This document shows, piece by piece, positions 10,671 through 20,473 of a DNA stretch of 64,000 nucleotides (position 1 is the stretch's first letter; every line of letters begins with the position of its first letter). The stretch is taken from contig JAAQVN010000001.1 in the NCBI GenBank assembly GCA_011754535.1, positions 2,728,001 to 2,792,000 of the forward strand. The letters run 5' to 3'. The notes under the pieces are model-generated. The model was not told the origin of the DNA and did not search any database. It was given only the letters and a program-made list of their open reading frames with translations. The translations under genes and the position numbers were made by a program. The DNA is from Enterobacter asburiae (GTDB lineage Bacteria > Pseudomonadota > Gammaproteobacteria > Enterobacterales > Enterobacteriaceae).

Positions 10671-12202
10671 TGGTGCGGCTCCGTTTTGCTGGTCACATCC
10701 ATAGCGTCGATGCGGCGGCTGTTGAACAGGTTGAATTTGCTGTCAGACCCGTGGCAACCGTCACCGAAGGTAAAGCCACAGCCATTTTTCTCCGGGAAGG
10801 CCTCGCGGGCCAGCTCGCGGTGGCTGCTCGGCACCACGAAACGGTCTTCGTAGTTGGCAATTGCGAGGTAGCGGTACATCTCCTGCGCCTGCGCTTCAGT
10901 CAGGCCCACCTCTTCCAGCGCGCGAGTATCGTTAACGCCGTCAACGGTTTCCGCACGTTTGAAGTGACGCATCGCCAGCATACGTTTCAGCGCCAGCAGT
11001 ACCGGCTGGGTATCCCCCGCGGTCAGCAGGTTAGCCAGGTACTGAACCGGGATACGCAGGCTTTCCACGTCCGGCAGAATGCCGTTGCTGCCCAGTTCGC
11101 CCGCGTCAGCGGCAGACTGAATCGGTGACAGCGGCGGCACATACCAGACCATCGGCAGGGTGCGGTATTCCGGGTGCAGCGGCAGGGCCAGCTTCCAGTC
11201 CATCGCCATTTTGTACACCGGAGACTGCTGCGCCGCATCAATCACGCTCTGCGGAATGCCGTCTTTCAGCGCCTGCTCAATCACCTTCGGATCGTTCGGA
11301 TCGAGGAACACGTCCAGCTGACGCTGGTACAGATCTTTCTCGTTCTCGGTGCTCGCGGCATTTTCAATCGCGTCCGCGTCGTACAGCAGCACGCCGAGGT
11401 AGCGAATACGGCCCACGCAGCTCTCAGAGCAAACGGTCGGCATACCGGCTTCGATACGCGGGTAGCAGAAGATGCACTTCTCTGATTTACCACTCTTCCA
11501 GTTGAAGTAGATTTTTTTGTACGGGCAGCCGGTGATGCACATGCGCCAGCCGCGGCACTTGTCCTGGTCGATCAGCACGATGCCGTCTTCTTCACGCTTG
11601 TAGATGGCGCCGCTTGGGCAGGTCGCCACGCACGCCGGGTTGAGGCAGTGCTCGCACAGGCGCGGCAGATACATCATGAAGGTATTTTCGAACTGGCCGT
11701 ACATCGCCTTCTGCATGTTCTCGAAGTTCTGGTCTTTGGCGCGTTTTTCGAACTCGCCGCCCAGAATTTCTTCCCAGTTAGGACCGCTGGTGATTTTGTC
11801 CAACCGCTTCCCGGTGATCAGCGAACGGGGACGGGCGATCGGCTGGTGTTTACTTTCCGGCGCGTTGTGCAGGTTCTGGTAGTCGTAATCAAACGGCTCG
11901 TAGTAATCCTCGATGCCCGGCAGGTGCGGGTTAGCGAAGATTTTACCCAGCAGCATCGCGCGGTTGCCCATGCGCGGCTGCAGCTTGCCGTTGATTTTAC
12001 GGATCCAGCCGCCCTTCCACTTCTCCTGGTTTTCCCAGTCGGTCGGGAAGCCGGTGCCCGGCTTGCTTTCCACGTTGTTGAACCAGGCGTACTCCATACC
12101 TTCACGGCTGGTCCAGACGTTTTTACAGGTGACCGAGCAGGTGTGGCAGCCGATGCATTTATCCAGATTCAGCACCATGCCGACTTGTGAACGAATTTTC
12201 AT
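10667..12202 (-). CDS. narH: Respiratory nitrate reductase A, iron-sulfur subunit
   Basis: 511 residues. Four ferredoxin-like cysteine groups: CIGCHTCSVTC (16-26), CEHCLNPACVATCPSG (~185), CRGWRMCITGCPYKK (~217) and CIFCYPRIEAG (~244). In the third group a Trp replaces a Cys, the known signature of the [3Fe-4S] cluster in NarH. Carries electrons from NarI haems to NarG on the cytoplasmic face. Start and stop overlap narG and narJ by 4 bases each. Confidence 0.98.
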   Translation of the reverse strand: MKIRSQVGMVLNLDKCIGCHTCSVTCKNVWTSREGMEYAWFNNVESKPGTGFPTDWENQEKWKGGWIRKINGKLQPRMGNRAMLLGKIFANPHLPGIEDYYEPFDYDYQNLHNAPESKHQPIARPRSLITGKRLDKITSGPNWEEILGGEFEKRAKDQNFENMQKAMYGQFENTFMMYLPRLCEHCLNPACVATCPSGAIYKREEDGIVLIDQDKCRGWRMCITGCPYKKIYFNWKSGKSEKCIFCYPRIEAGMPTVCSESCVGRIRYLGVLLYDADAIENAASTENEKDLYQRQLDVFLDPNDPKVIEQALKDGIPQSVIDAAQQSPVYKMAMDWKLALPLHPEYRTLPMVWYVPPLSPIQSAADAGELGSNGILPDVESLRIPVQYLANLLTAGDTQPVLLALKRMLAMRHFKRAETVDGVNDTRALEEVGLTEAQAQEMYRYLAIANYEDRFVVPSSHRELAREAFPEKNGCGFTFGDGCHGSDSKFNLFNSRRIDAMDVTSKTEPHQ

Positions 12203-15200
12203 TTTACGCTCTCCTGTACCTGGTCATTACCTTCGCCGTCTAACCAGTTAATATTCTTCATCTTACGTACCACCACGAACTCATCGCGGTTCGATCCTAC
12301 GGTGCCGTAGTAGTTAAAGCCGTAGGCCAGCTGCGCATAGCCACCGATCATGTGGGTCGGCTTCGGCGTAATACGCGTCACGGAGTTGTGAATACCGCCG
12401 CGCTGCTCGGTGATCTCGGACCCCGGCAGGTTAACGATACGCTCCTGCGCGTGGTACATCATGGTCATCCCGGCCGGTACGCGCTGGCTCACCACCGCTC
12501 GCGCCGTCAGGGCGCCGTTGCTGTTGAACACTTCGATCCAGTCGTTATCTTCGATACCCAGATCTTTGGCGTCCGTTTCGCTCATCCAGACAATCGGACC
12601 GCCGCGAGAAAGGGTCAGCATCAGCAGGTTGTCGCTGTAGGTGGAGTGGATACCCCACTTCTGGTGCGGCGTCAGGAAGTTCAGCGCTTTCTCCGGGTTA
12701 CCGTTGGATTTCGCGCCCATCACCGCTTTCACGGAGCGGGTGTCGATTGGCGGACGATACACCAGCAGGCTTTCGCCGAAGTCGCGCATCCACTGGTGAT
12801 CCTGATACAGCGACTGACGGCCGGACAGGGTGCGCCACGGGATAAGCTCGTGAACGTTGGTGTAGCCCGCGTTATAGGACACATGCTCATCTTCCAGACC
12901 TGACCAGGTCGGGCTGGAGATAATCTTGCGCGGCTGCGCCTGAATATCGCGGAAGCGGATTTTCTCTTCCTCTTTATTCGTCGCCAGATGCGTATGGTCG
13001 CGGCCGGTGAACTCGCTCAGTGCCGCCCAGGCTTTCACCGCCACGTGGCCGTTGGTTTCCGGGGCCAGGGTCAGGATCATCTCTGCCGCATCAATCGCCG
13101 TGTTCAGCATTGGCTGGCCTTTCGCCGGGCCGTCCGCTTTGGTGTAATTGAGCTTGCGCAGCAGGTCCATTTCGCTCTGGGTGTTCCAGGCGATCCCTTT
13201 CCCGCCGTTGCCGATTTTCTCCATCAGCGGGCCGATAGAGGTAAAGCGCTCGTAGGTTGCCGGGTAGTCGCGTTCAACCGGAATAATGTGCGGCGCGGTT
13301 ACGCCCGGGATCAGGTCGCACTCGCCTTTTTTCCAGTCCTTCACGTCCAGCGGCTGCGCCAGCTCGGCGGCGGAGTCGTGCTGGATTGGCAGCGTCACCA
13401 CGTCGGTCTCTTTGCCCAGGTGCCCCACGCAGACTTCGGAGAATTTCTTCGCGATGTCTTTGTAGATATCCCAGTCGCTTTTCGATTCCCAAGCCGGGTC
13501 AACGGCGGCAGACAGCGGATGAATAAACGGATGCATATCCGAGGTATTCATATCGTCTTTTTCGTACCAGGTCGCAGTTGGCAGCACAATGTCGGAGTAC
13601 AGGCAGGTGCTGGACAGACGGAAGTCGAGGGTCACCACCAGATCCAGCTTGCCGTCGAGACCGTTATCTTTCCACTCCACCTCTTCCGGCTTCACGCCGC
13701 CCTGCTTGCCGAGATCTTTACCCTGAATACCGTTTTCGGTACCGAGCAGGTATTTCAGCATGTACTCGTGGCCTTTACCGGACGAGCCCAGCAGGTTGGA
13801 GCGCCAGATGAACAGGTTACGCGGATGGTTTTTACCGTTTTCAGGCTGTTCTGCCGCGAAGCGGATTGAGCCATCCTTCAATGATTTCACGGTGTAGTCC
13901 ACCGGCGACATCCCCGCCTGCTTCGCCTCTTGTGCAATGCGCAGCGGGTTAGTGCCCAGCTGCGGCGCAGAAGGCAGCCAGCCCATACGCTCAGCGCGCA
14001 CGTTGAAGTCAATCAGGTGGCCGCTGTAGCGGGATTTATCCGCCATCGGCGACAGCAGTTCCTGCGCGGTGACCGTTTCGTAGCGCCACTGGCTGGAGTG
14101 GTTATAGAAGTAGGAGGTGCTGTTCATGTGGCGTGCCGGACGCTGCCAGTCGAGGGCAAACGCCAGCGGCTGCCAGCCGGTCTGCGGGCGCAGTTTTTCC
14201 TGGCCCACGTAGTGCGCCCAGCCGCCGCCGCTCTGACCAACGCAGCCGCAGAAGATCAGCATGTTGATCAGACCGCGATAGTTCATATCGAGGTGATACC
14301 AGTGGTTCAGACCGGCGCCGACGATGATCATAGAGCGACCGTGGGTCTTGTCGGCGTTTTCCGCAAACTCGCGGGCAATACGAACGATCTGCGCGCGCGG
14401 TACGCCGGTGATCTGCTCCGCCCAGGCCGGGGTGTACGCCTTCACGTCGTCATAGCCGGTTGCGCAGTTTTCATCGTTCAGACCGCGCTCCAGGCCGTAG
14501 TTCGCCATGGTCAGGTCATAAACGGTGGTGACGAGTGCAGTAGAGCCGTCGGCCAGCTGCAGGCGCTTAACCGGCAGCTTGTGCATCAGAACGTTTTTCA
14601 GTTCGACCTTGTTAAAGTGCTCGGAACCTTCACCGCCAAAGTACGGGAAGCCGACCTCGGCAATCTCGTCCTGGCTGCCCAGCATGCTCAGACGCAGCTC
14701 CGTCTCTTCGCCGGTGGTGCCGTTGCGTTGCTCAAGATTCCACTTGCCCTTCTCTCCCCAGCGGAAGCCAATAGAGCCGTTTGGCACTACCAGCTCGCCG
14801 TTGCTGTTGTACGCAACGGTTTTCCACTCAGGGTTGTTTTCCTGACCCAGCGAATCCACCAGATCGGCAGCGCGCAGCGTGCGGCCCGCGGCATAGTAGC
14901 CCTCACGCTCTTCCAGCATAACCAGCATCGGCATGTCGGTGTAGCGACGCACGTAGTCGGTAAAGTACTGGCTTGGCTTGTCGAGATGGAATTCACGCAG
15001 CATGACGTGGCCCATCGCCATCGCCATCGCGGCGTCGGTACCCTGTTTCGGCGCCAGCCACAGGTCGCACAGCTTGGCGATTTCGGCGTAGTCCGGGGTG
15101 ACCGCAACGGTTTTGGTCCCTTTGTAACGAACTTCGGTAAAGAAGTGCGCGTCCGGGGTACGGGTCTGCGGTACGTTAGAGCCCCAGGCAATGATGTAGC

Positions 15201-15942
15201 TTGAGTTGTACCAGTCCGCGGATTCCGGCACATCGGTCTGCTCGCCCCAGGTTTGCGGAGACGCAGGCGGCAGGTCACAGTACCAGTCGTAGAAGCTCAG
15301 GCAGGTACCGCCGATAAGTGACAGATAGCGAGCCCCGGAGGCGTAAGAGACCATCGACATCGCCGGGATTGGCGAGAAGCCCGCCACGCGGTCAGGACCG
15401 TAGGTTTTGACGGTGTAGACGTTGGAGGCGGCAATCAGCTCGTTCACCTCTTTCCAGGAAGAGCGAACGAAGCCACCGCGACCGCGAGCCTGCTTGAAGC
15501 TTTTCGCTTTGTCGGCGTCCTCAATGATGGACGCCCAGGCATCCACCGGATCGCTGTGCTGCACTTTCGCTTCACGCCACATTTTCATCAGGCGCTTACG
15601 CATCAGCGGGTATTTCAGACGGTTAGCGCTGTAGAGATACCAGGAGTAGCTGGCTCCACGCGGGCAGCCGCGCGGTTCGTGGTTTGGCATATCCGGGCGG
15701 GTACGCGGATAGTCGGTCTGCTGCATTTCCCAGGTCACCAGACCGTTTTTAACGAAAATCTTCCAGCTACATGAGCCAGTGCAGTTTACGCCGTGGGTAG
15801 AACGGACGACTTTGTCATGCTGCCAGCGCTGGCGGTAACCGTCTTCCCAGTCCCGGTTGGTATCCAGAACCTGGCCGTGCCCATCGGCAAACGTTTCACC
15901 CTTCTGTTTGAAGTAGCGAAACCGGTCCAAAAATTTGCTCAT
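12199..15942 (-). CDS. narG: Respiratory nitrate reductase A, molybdopterin catalytic subunit
   Basis: 1247 residues, exactly the E. coli length. Begins with the vestigial twin-Arg-like segment and the FS0 cluster motif HGVNCTGSCSWKIF, where the His is a cluster ligand. Molybdopterin oxidoreductase domains follow, and the C-terminal MGD-binding domain (~1080-1240). Reduces nitrate to nitrite with quinol-derived electrons during anaerobic growth. First gene of narGHJI; upstream are an FNR box, an IHF-like site and a NarL heptamer. Confidence 0.98.
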   Translation of the reverse strand: MSKFLDRFRYFKQKGETFADGHGQVLDTNRDWEDGYRQRWQHDKVVRSTHGVNCTGSCSWKIFVKNGLVTWEMQQTDYPRTRPDMPNHEPRGCPRGASYSWYLYSANRLKYPLMRKRLMKMWREAKVQHSDPVDAWASIIEDADKAKSFKQARGRGGFVRSSWKEVNELIAASNVYTVKTYGPDRVAGFSPIPAMSMVSYASGARYLSLIGGTCLSFYDWYCDLPPASPQTWGEQTDVPESADWYNSSYIIAWGSNVPQTRTPDAHFFTEVRYKGTKTVAVTPDYAEIAKLCDLWLAPKQGTDAAMAMAMGHVMLREFHLDKPSQYFTDYVRRYTDMPMLVMLEEREGYYAAGRTLRAADLVDSLGQENNPEWKTVAYNSNGELVVPNGSIGFRWGEKGKWNLEQRNGTTGEETELRLSMLGSQDEIAEVGFPYFGGEGSEHFNKVELKNVLMHKLPVKRLQLADGSTALVTTVYDLTMANYGLERGLNDENCATGYDDVKAYTPAWAEQITGVPRAQIVRIAREFAENADKTHGRSMIIVGAGLNHWYHLDMNYRGLINMLIFCGCVGQSGGGWAHYVGQEKLRPQTGWQPLAFALDWQRPARHMNSTSYFYNHSSQWRYETVTAQELLSPMADKSRYSGHLIDFNVRAERMGWLPSAPQLGTNPLRIAQEAKQAGMSPVDYTVKSLKDGSIRFAAEQPENGKNHPRNLFIWRSNLLGSSGKGHEYMLKYLLGTENGIQGKDLGKQGGVKPEEVEWKDNGLDGKLDLVVTLDFRLSSTCLYSDIVLPTATWYEKDDMNTSDMHPFIHPLSAAVDPAWESKSDWDIYKDIAKKFSEVCVGHLGKETDVVTLPIQHDSAAELAQPLDVKDWKKGECDLIPGVTAPHIIPVERDYPATYERFTSIGPLMEKIGNGGKGIAWNTQSEMDLLRKLNYTKADGPAKGQPMLNTAIDAAEMILTLAPETNGHVAVKAWAALSEFTGRDHTHLATNKEEEKIRFRDIQAQPRKIISSPTWSGLEDEHVSYNAGYTNVHELIPWRTLSGRQSLYQDHQWMRDFGESLLVYRPPIDTRSVKAVMGAKSNGNPEKALNFLTPHQKWGIHSTYSDNLLMLTLSRGGPIVWMSETDAKDLGIEDNDWIEVFNSNGALTARAVVSQRVPAGMTMMYHAQERIVNLPGSEITEQRGGIHNSVTRITPKPTHMIGGYAQLAYGFNYYGTVGSNRDEFVVVRKMKNINWLDGEGNDQVQESVK

Positions 15943-16028
15943 CGGGTATCTCCTGTATGGAGCCTGTGGCTCTCTAAATCGACATTGCTGATTTGCAGCG
16001 AAGGTAACGCCCTGAAAGAGGAGGAGAA

Positions 16029-16042
16029 TTGATAACGATCAA
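16029..16042 (-). promoter_or_regulatory. FNR box of the narG promoter
   Basis: TTGATAACGATCAA, a perfect TTGAT-N4-ATCAA dyad. If centred at -41.5 as in E. coli narG, the start site is near 15994 and TACCTT (minus strand, 16001-16006) falls at -10. Confidence 0.9.
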
Positions 16043-16110
16043 GACGAAGAGGGACTTTAAAAGGAGGGGTTAGACTAAATACCACCAAAGCAGTATATTT
16101 TTAAAATGAA

Positions 16111-16123
16111 TAAATAAATGATT
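16111..16123 (-). promoter_or_regulatory. Candidate IHF site upstream of narG
   Basis: Minus strand AATCATTTATTTA matches WATCAANNNNTTR except at one position and lies in a very A/T-rich stretch. Its centre is ~123 bases upstream of the inferred narG start, where the E. coli IHF site is (about -125). Confidence 0.55.
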
Positions 16124-16185
16124 TATAAAGACATTTTTCATTCATCGTACAATAACTCGGGCAAAATTTAACATCTCAGGTATTA

Positions 16186-16192
16186 AGGGGTA
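16186..16192 (-). promoter_or_regulatory. NarL heptamer, about -195 of narG
   Basis: Minus strand TACCCCT fits TACYNMT. Its centre is ~195 bases upstream of the inferred narG start, the same position as the key upstream NarL site of E. coli narG. Confidence 0.65.
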
Positions 16193-16280
16193 GACCTGCC
16201 TGCAACGCGATGGCGATCACAATGTTACCCGCAGGTGACTGCTGTAAAAGCTTTCAGTATGTTGTAACTATTATTCGACC

Positions 16281-16306
16281 AAAAAAAACGCGGCCCGAAG
16301 GCCGCG
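16281..16306 (-). terminator. Rho-independent terminator of narK
   Basis: Read leftwards: CGCGGCC-TTCG-GGCCGCG then eight T residues, ~18 bases after the narK stop. It separates narK from the narG control region. Confidence 0.9.
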
Positions 16307-16323
16307 CAAACGGATAATCACAC

Positions 16324-17727
16324 TTACTTATTTTTCTTGGTATTACGGCCATATACCAGCCACGTAATCACAACGCAGGCGATATAGAAGACGAGGAAGA
16401 CTTTCATGGCGCCTGCCGGAGAGCCGGTCAGGTCCAGCGAGATACCGAACGCTTTCGGGATAAAGAAGCCGCCAATGGCGCCAATCGCAGAGATAAAGCC
16501 CAGCGCCGCAGCCGTATCTGTCGCCGCTTCACGCATGGCCTGCTCTTCGCTTCCACCCTGCGCTTTCACGCGATCCATCGTCAACTTGCGGAAGATCACG
16601 GAGATCATCTGGAAGGTGGAAGCACTCCCCAGTCCGGCGGTCAGGAACAGCACCATAAACACGGCGAAGAAGGCGATGAAGCTACCGCCCTGCCCGTCAG
16701 CAGGCAGCGTCAGGAACAGCAGCGCACAGAAGACCGCCATCACAATAAAGTTCACCAGCGTCACGCGGGTACCGCCCAGACGGTCAGAGATCATACCGCC
16801 CAGCGAGCGCGCCAGTGCGCCAATGAACGGGCCGAAGAAAGCGAACTGCAGGATCTGCACGTCCGGGAACTGGGTTTTCGACAGCATCGCAAAGCCCGCT
16901 GAGAAGCCGATAAACGAACCGAAGGTAGCCAGATACAGCAGCGCCATCACCCAGAGGTGTCCACGCTTCAGCACCGGCAGCTGCTCGCTCAAAGAGGCCT
17001 TTGACGCGCTCAGATCGTTCATAAAGAACCAGGCTGCCAGGGTGAAGACCACCAGGAACGGGACCCAAATCCAGGCCGCGTTCTGCAGGTAGAGGGAAGA
17101 ACCGTCCGCCTGCTCCACGCCACCGCCGCCGAAGGCGGCAAAAATAGACACAGAGATCGCCAGCGGCGCAATCAGCTGCATCACGCTCACGCCCATGTTG
17201 CCCAGACCGCCGTTAATGCCCAGCGCGCCGCCCTGCTTCGCTTTCGGGAAGAAGAAGCTGATGTTCGCCATGCTGGAGGCAAAGTTAGCCCCCGCAAAAC
17301 CGCACAGCAGGGAGATAATCACGAACACGCTGAACGGGGTGGAGGTATCCTGCACCGCGAAGCCAAGCCACACGCAAGGGACGATCATGATGCCCGTACT
17401 GAACGCCGTCCAGCGGCGGCCGCCGAAGACCGGCACCATAAACGCGTATGGAACACGCAGCAGCGCGCCAGACAGCGACGGCAATGCGGTCAACATAAAC
17501 AGCTGATCGGTCGTAAACGTAAACCCAACTTTCGGCAGGTTTACCGCGACCGCGCTAAACAACATCCATACGCAAAACGCTAAAAGCAGACACGGAACGG
17601 AAATCCACAGATTCCGGCTTGCTACACGATGGCCGCGCTGTTGCCAGAACGCCGGATCCTCTGGACGCCAGTCTGTAATAACGGCACCATTTTCCCTTTC
17701 GGGAGCGGATGAGTGACTCATAGACAC
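16324..17727 (-). CDS. narK: Nitrate/nitrite antiporter
   Basis: 467 residues (E. coli NarK 463), twelve transmembrane helices, major facilitator superfamily, NarK/NasA nitrate branch. The nitrate signature glycine-rich helices GFAGANFASSMANISFFFP (~140) and the later AAALGFISAIGAIGGF are present. Imports nitrate and exports nitrite for the cytoplasmic NarG. Ends at its own terminator before narG and is divergent from narXL; an FNR dyad lies ~50 bases upstream. Confidence 0.97.
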   Translation of the reverse strand: MSMSHSSAPERENGAVITDWRPEDPAFWQQRGHRVASRNLWISVPCLLLAFCVWMLFSAVAVNLPKVGFTFTTDQLFMLTALPSLSGALLRVPYAFMVPVFGGRRWTAFSTGIMIVPCVWLGFAVQDTSTPFSVFVIISLLCGFAGANFASSMANISFFFPKAKQGGALGINGGLGNMGVSVMQLIAPLAISVSIFAAFGGGGVEQADGSSLYLQNAAWIWVPFLVVFTLAAWFFMNDLSASKASLSEQLPVLKRGHLWVMALLYLATFGSFIGFSAGFAMLSKTQFPDVQILQFAFFGPFIGALARSLGGMISDRLGGTRVTLVNFIVMAVFCALLFLTLPADGQGGSFIAFFAVFMVLFLTAGLGSASTFQMISVIFRKLTMDRVKAQGGSEEQAMREAATDTAAALGFISAIGAIGGFFIPKAFGISLDLTGSPAGAMKVFLVFYIACVVITWLVYGRNTKKNK

Positions 17728-17779
17728 CTCTGATTCTCGAATGATGCTGCAAACATTAGGGTTTTAGGGCGGCGGTAAG

Positions 17780-17793
17780 TTGATATAAATCAA
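17780..17793 (-). promoter_or_regulatory. FNR box of narK
   Basis: TTGATATAAATCAA, a perfect FNR dyad. Placed at -41.5 it predicts a start near 17745 and a -10 TAATGT on the minus strand (17753-17758). Confidence 0.88.
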
Positions 17794-17894
17794 AGGAAAA
17801 GTTCGGGGATTTGCGGCGCAAAAAAAGGGCTTATCCTTAGTGAGTAGAATAATTCGGTAAAAAAGACGTGGTTTTTCACTGTACTGACGGTTCC

Positions 17895-17922
17895 TTGCTA
17901 CCACCGCTTCTTCGCCTATACT
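17895..17922 (+). promoter_or_regulatory. Candidate narXL promoter
   Basis: TTGCTA and TATACT with a 16-base spacer, ~110 bases before the narX start. Not confirmed by any extended -10 or activator site. Confidence 0.5.
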
Positions 17923-17935
17923 CCGTTGGCAATTT

Positions 17936-17962
17936 AGGGGTAATCCTTTATTGGTATGGGTA
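17936..17962 (-). promoter_or_regulatory. Two NarL-type heptamers upstream of narX
   Basis: Minus strand TACCCCT (17936-17942) and TACCCAT (17956-17962) both fit TACYNMT, same orientation, 20 bases apart. They lie between narK and narX, where NarL controls narK and narXL in E. coli. Confidence 0.5.
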
Positions 17963-18030
17963 TACTCCAGGGTATGCACCAGAATAACGCCATTCCTGCA
18001 AGCAGGCCACGTCAGGAGCCCGGCAACTCT

Positions 18031-19827
18031 ATGTTAAAAAGATGTTTATCACCGCTGACTCTCGTGAATCAGCTAGCCCTGATTGTTTTGCTGTCTACCG
18101 CCCTTGGCGTGACCGGCATGGCGATTTCCGGCTGGCTGGTACAGGGAGTACAGGGTAATGCACATGCCATCAACGAGGCAGGCTCGCTACGCATGCAGAG
18201 TTATCGTCTGCTGGCGTCGGTTCCTCTGACGCAGGGCGATCGGCCCTTGATTGATGAAATGGAGCGCACGGCCTTCAGCCCTGAACTGGAAAACGCTGCC
18301 ATCCGCGCCGGCCAGCAATCCCAGCTTAAAGCCCTGCAGGGCTACTGGCACACCCAGCTGGAACCCGGCCTGAAACAGGCGCGCAGCGCCGAAACCGTTG
18401 CTCAGGACGTAGCGGGTTTCGTATCCCGCATTGACGCGCTGGTCTCCTCTTTCGACCAAACCACCGAATTACGCATCGACCGGGTGGTGATGGTACACCG
18501 TGCCATGGCGCTGTTTATGGGCCTGCTGCTGATCTTCACCATTATCTGGCTCCGGGCGCGGCTGCTGAATCCGTGGAAACAGCTGCTGGCGATGGCGCGC
18601 GCCGTGACGAACAGAGATTTTACCCAGCGTACGCACATCAGCGGTCGCAACGAGATGGCCATGCTCGGCCAGGCACTGAACACCATGTCGGCGGAGCTCT
18701 CTGAAAGCTATGCGGTGCTGGAGCAGCGCGTGCAGGAAAAAACGGCCGGGCTGGAGCAGAAAAACGAAATCCTCTCCTTCCTTTGGCAGGCCAACCGTCG
18801 GCTGCACATGCAGGTGCCGTTATGTGAACGCCTTTCGCCGGTGCTGAACGGCTTGCAAAATCTGACCCTGCTGCATGATCTGGAGCTGCGGGTTTACGAT
18901 GTGGAAGATGAAGATAATCATCAGGAGTTTACCTGTCAGTCCGACATGTCCTGCGATGATAAAGGCTGTCACCTGTGCCCGCGCGGCCTGCCGCTGCAGA
19001 CTACTGGCGGCACTACCCTGAAGTGGCGGCTGACGGACAGCCATACCCAGTACGGTATTCTGCTGGCAACGCTGCCAGCCGGGCGTCATCTGAGCCACGA
19101 CCAGCAGCAGCTGGTTGATACGTTGGTTGAACAGCTAACGGCCACGCTGGCGCTAGACCGACATCAGGAAAAGCAGCAGCAGCTGATCGTCATGGAAGAG
19201 CGCGCGACCATTGCCCGCGAGCTCCACGATTCTATCGCCCAGTCGCTCTCCTGTATGAAAATGCAGGTGAGCTGCCTGCAGATGCAGGACGCGGAGATGC
19301 CGGAAAGCAATAAACAGCTGCTGAGCCAGATCCGCAACGAGCTGAACACCTCCTGGGTACAGCTGCGCGAGCTGCTGACCACCTTCCGCCTGCAGCTGAC
19401 CGAGCCGGGCCTGCGCCCGGCGCTGGAATCCAGTTGTCAGGAATTTAGCGCCCGGCTGGGCTTCCCGGTGAAGCTGGATTACCAGCTCCCCCCGCGGTTT
19501 GTACCTTCCCATCAGGCGATTCATCTGCTGCAGATCGCCCGCGAAGCGCTGAGCAACGTGCTTAAACACGCTGAAGCGACGGCGGTTACGGTCACCGTCA
19601 GCCAGCACGCTAACCAGGTCAGGTTGACGGTTTACGACAACGGCCGCGGCGTGCCGGAAAACGCCGAACGCACTAACCACTACGGTTTAATCATTATGCG
19701 AGACCGCGCCCAAAGCCTGCGCGGTGATTGCCAGGTTCGCCGGAGAGAGACGGGGGGCACGGAAGTCGTGGTCACCTTCATTCCCGAAAAACCGCTTACA
19801 ACTGCTCAAGGAGAAACCCATGACTAA
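18031..19827 (+). CDS. narX: Nitrate/nitrite sensor histidine kinase
   Basis: 598 residues from ATG 18031, the E. coli NarX length and N-terminus; the longer upstream frame is not conserved. A transmembrane segment (~15-37) is followed at once by the nitrate-binding P-box ([19 protein letters not shown]), a periplasmic four-helix sensor, a second TM (~150-175), HAMP, a cysteine-containing central module ([18 protein letters not shown]), and a HPK7-type kinase with phospho-His in ARELHDS (~399) and an ATPase domain. Phosphorylates NarL. Overlaps narL by 8 bases. Confidence 0.97.
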   Translation: MLKRCLSPLTLVNQLALIVLLSTALGVTGMAISGWLVQGVQGNAHAINEAGSLRMQSYRLLASVPLTQGDRPLIDEMERTAFSPELENAAIRAGQQSQLKALQGYWHTQLEPGLKQARSAETVAQDVAGFVSRIDALVSSFDQTTELRIDRVVMVHRAMALFMGLLLIFTIIWLRARLLNPWKQLLAMARAVTNRDFTQRTHISGRNEMAMLGQALNTMSAELSESYAVLEQRVQEKTAGLEQKNEILSFLWQANRRLHMQVPLCERLSPVLNGLQNLTLLHDLELRVYDVEDEDNHQEFTCQSDMSCDDKGCHLCPRGLPLQTTGGTTLKWRLTDSHTQYGILLATLPAGRHLSHDQQQLVDTLVEQLTATLALDRHQEKQQQLIVMEERATIARELHDSIAQSLSCMKMQVSCLQMQDAEMPESNKQLLSQIRNELNTSWVQLRELLTTFRLQLTEPGLRPALESSCQEFSARLGFPVKLDYQLPPRFVPSHQAIHLLQIAREALSNVLKHAEATAVTVTVSQHANQVRLTVYDNGRGVPENAERTNHYGLIIMRDRAQSLRGDCQVRRRETGGTEVVVTFIPEKPLTTAQGETHD

Positions 19828-20470
19828 TCAGGAACCGGCATCCATCCTGTTGATCGACGACCATCCGATGCTGCGTACTGGCGTAAAACAGCTGGTCAGC
19901 ATGGCACCCGATATTACCGTGGTTGGCGAAGCCAGCAACGGTGAACAGGGCATTGAGCTTGCCGAATCCCTCGATCCCGATCTGATCCTGCTCGATCTCA
20001 ACATGCCCGGCATGAACGGTCTGGAAACGCTCGACAAGCTGCGCGAGAAATCCCTTTCCGGTCGCGTGGTGGTCTTTAGCGTCTCCAACCACGAAGAGGA
20101 TGTGGTCACGGCGCTGAAGCGCGGCGCGGATGGCTATCTGCTGAAGGATATGGAGCCGGAAGACCTGCTGAAGGCGCTGCAGCAGGCGGCCGCAGGCGAG
20201 ATGGTGCTGAGCGAGGCCCTGACGCCGGTGCTGGCCGCCAGCCTGCGGGCGAACCGCGCCACGTCTGACCGTGACGTCAGCCAGTTAACGCCGCGCGAAC
20301 GCGATATTCTTAAACTGATCGCTCAGGGCCTGCCGAACAAAATGATCGCCCGCCGTCTGGATATCACCGAAAGCACGGTCAAAGTGCACGTGAAGCATAT
20401 GCTGAAGAAAATGAAGCTAAAATCCCGCGTTGAAGCCGCGGTGTGGGTCCATCAGGAACGCATTTTTTAA
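19820..20470 (+). CDS. narL: Nitrate/nitrite response regulator
   Basis: 216 residues from ATG 19820, which overlaps the narX stop, as in E. coli. Receiver domain with phosphoacceptor Asp59 in [13 protein letters not shown], then a LuxR-type helix-turn-helix ([43 protein letters not shown], ~155-197). Binds TACYNMT heptamers; activates narG and narK and represses alternative respiratory genes when nitrate is present. Three bases separate its stop from the convergent ychO stop, with no terminator visible between them. Confidence 0.98.
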   Translation: MTNQEPASILLIDDHPMLRTGVKQLVSMAPDITVVGEASNGEQGIELAESLDPDLILLDLNMPGMNGLETLDKLREKSLSGRVVVFSVSNHEEDVVTALKRGADGYLLKDMEPEDLLKALQQAAAGEMVLSEALTPVLAASLRANRATSDRDVSQLTPRERDILKLIAQGLPNKMIARRLDITESTVKVHVKHMLKKMKLKSRVEAAVWVHQERIF

Positions 20471-20473
20471 GCA

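Noticed and set aside
13930..15204. Long open frame on the plus strand opposite narG (424 codons)
   Set aside because: High-GC narG coding sequence leaves the antisense frame open; no ribosome-binding site, no recognisable domain, His/Arg/Val-rich shadow composition.
16019..16070. Small gene start suggested by repeated GGAGG purine runs upstream of narG
   Set aside because: No downstream start codon opens a sensible frame; these bases overlap the narG FNR region.
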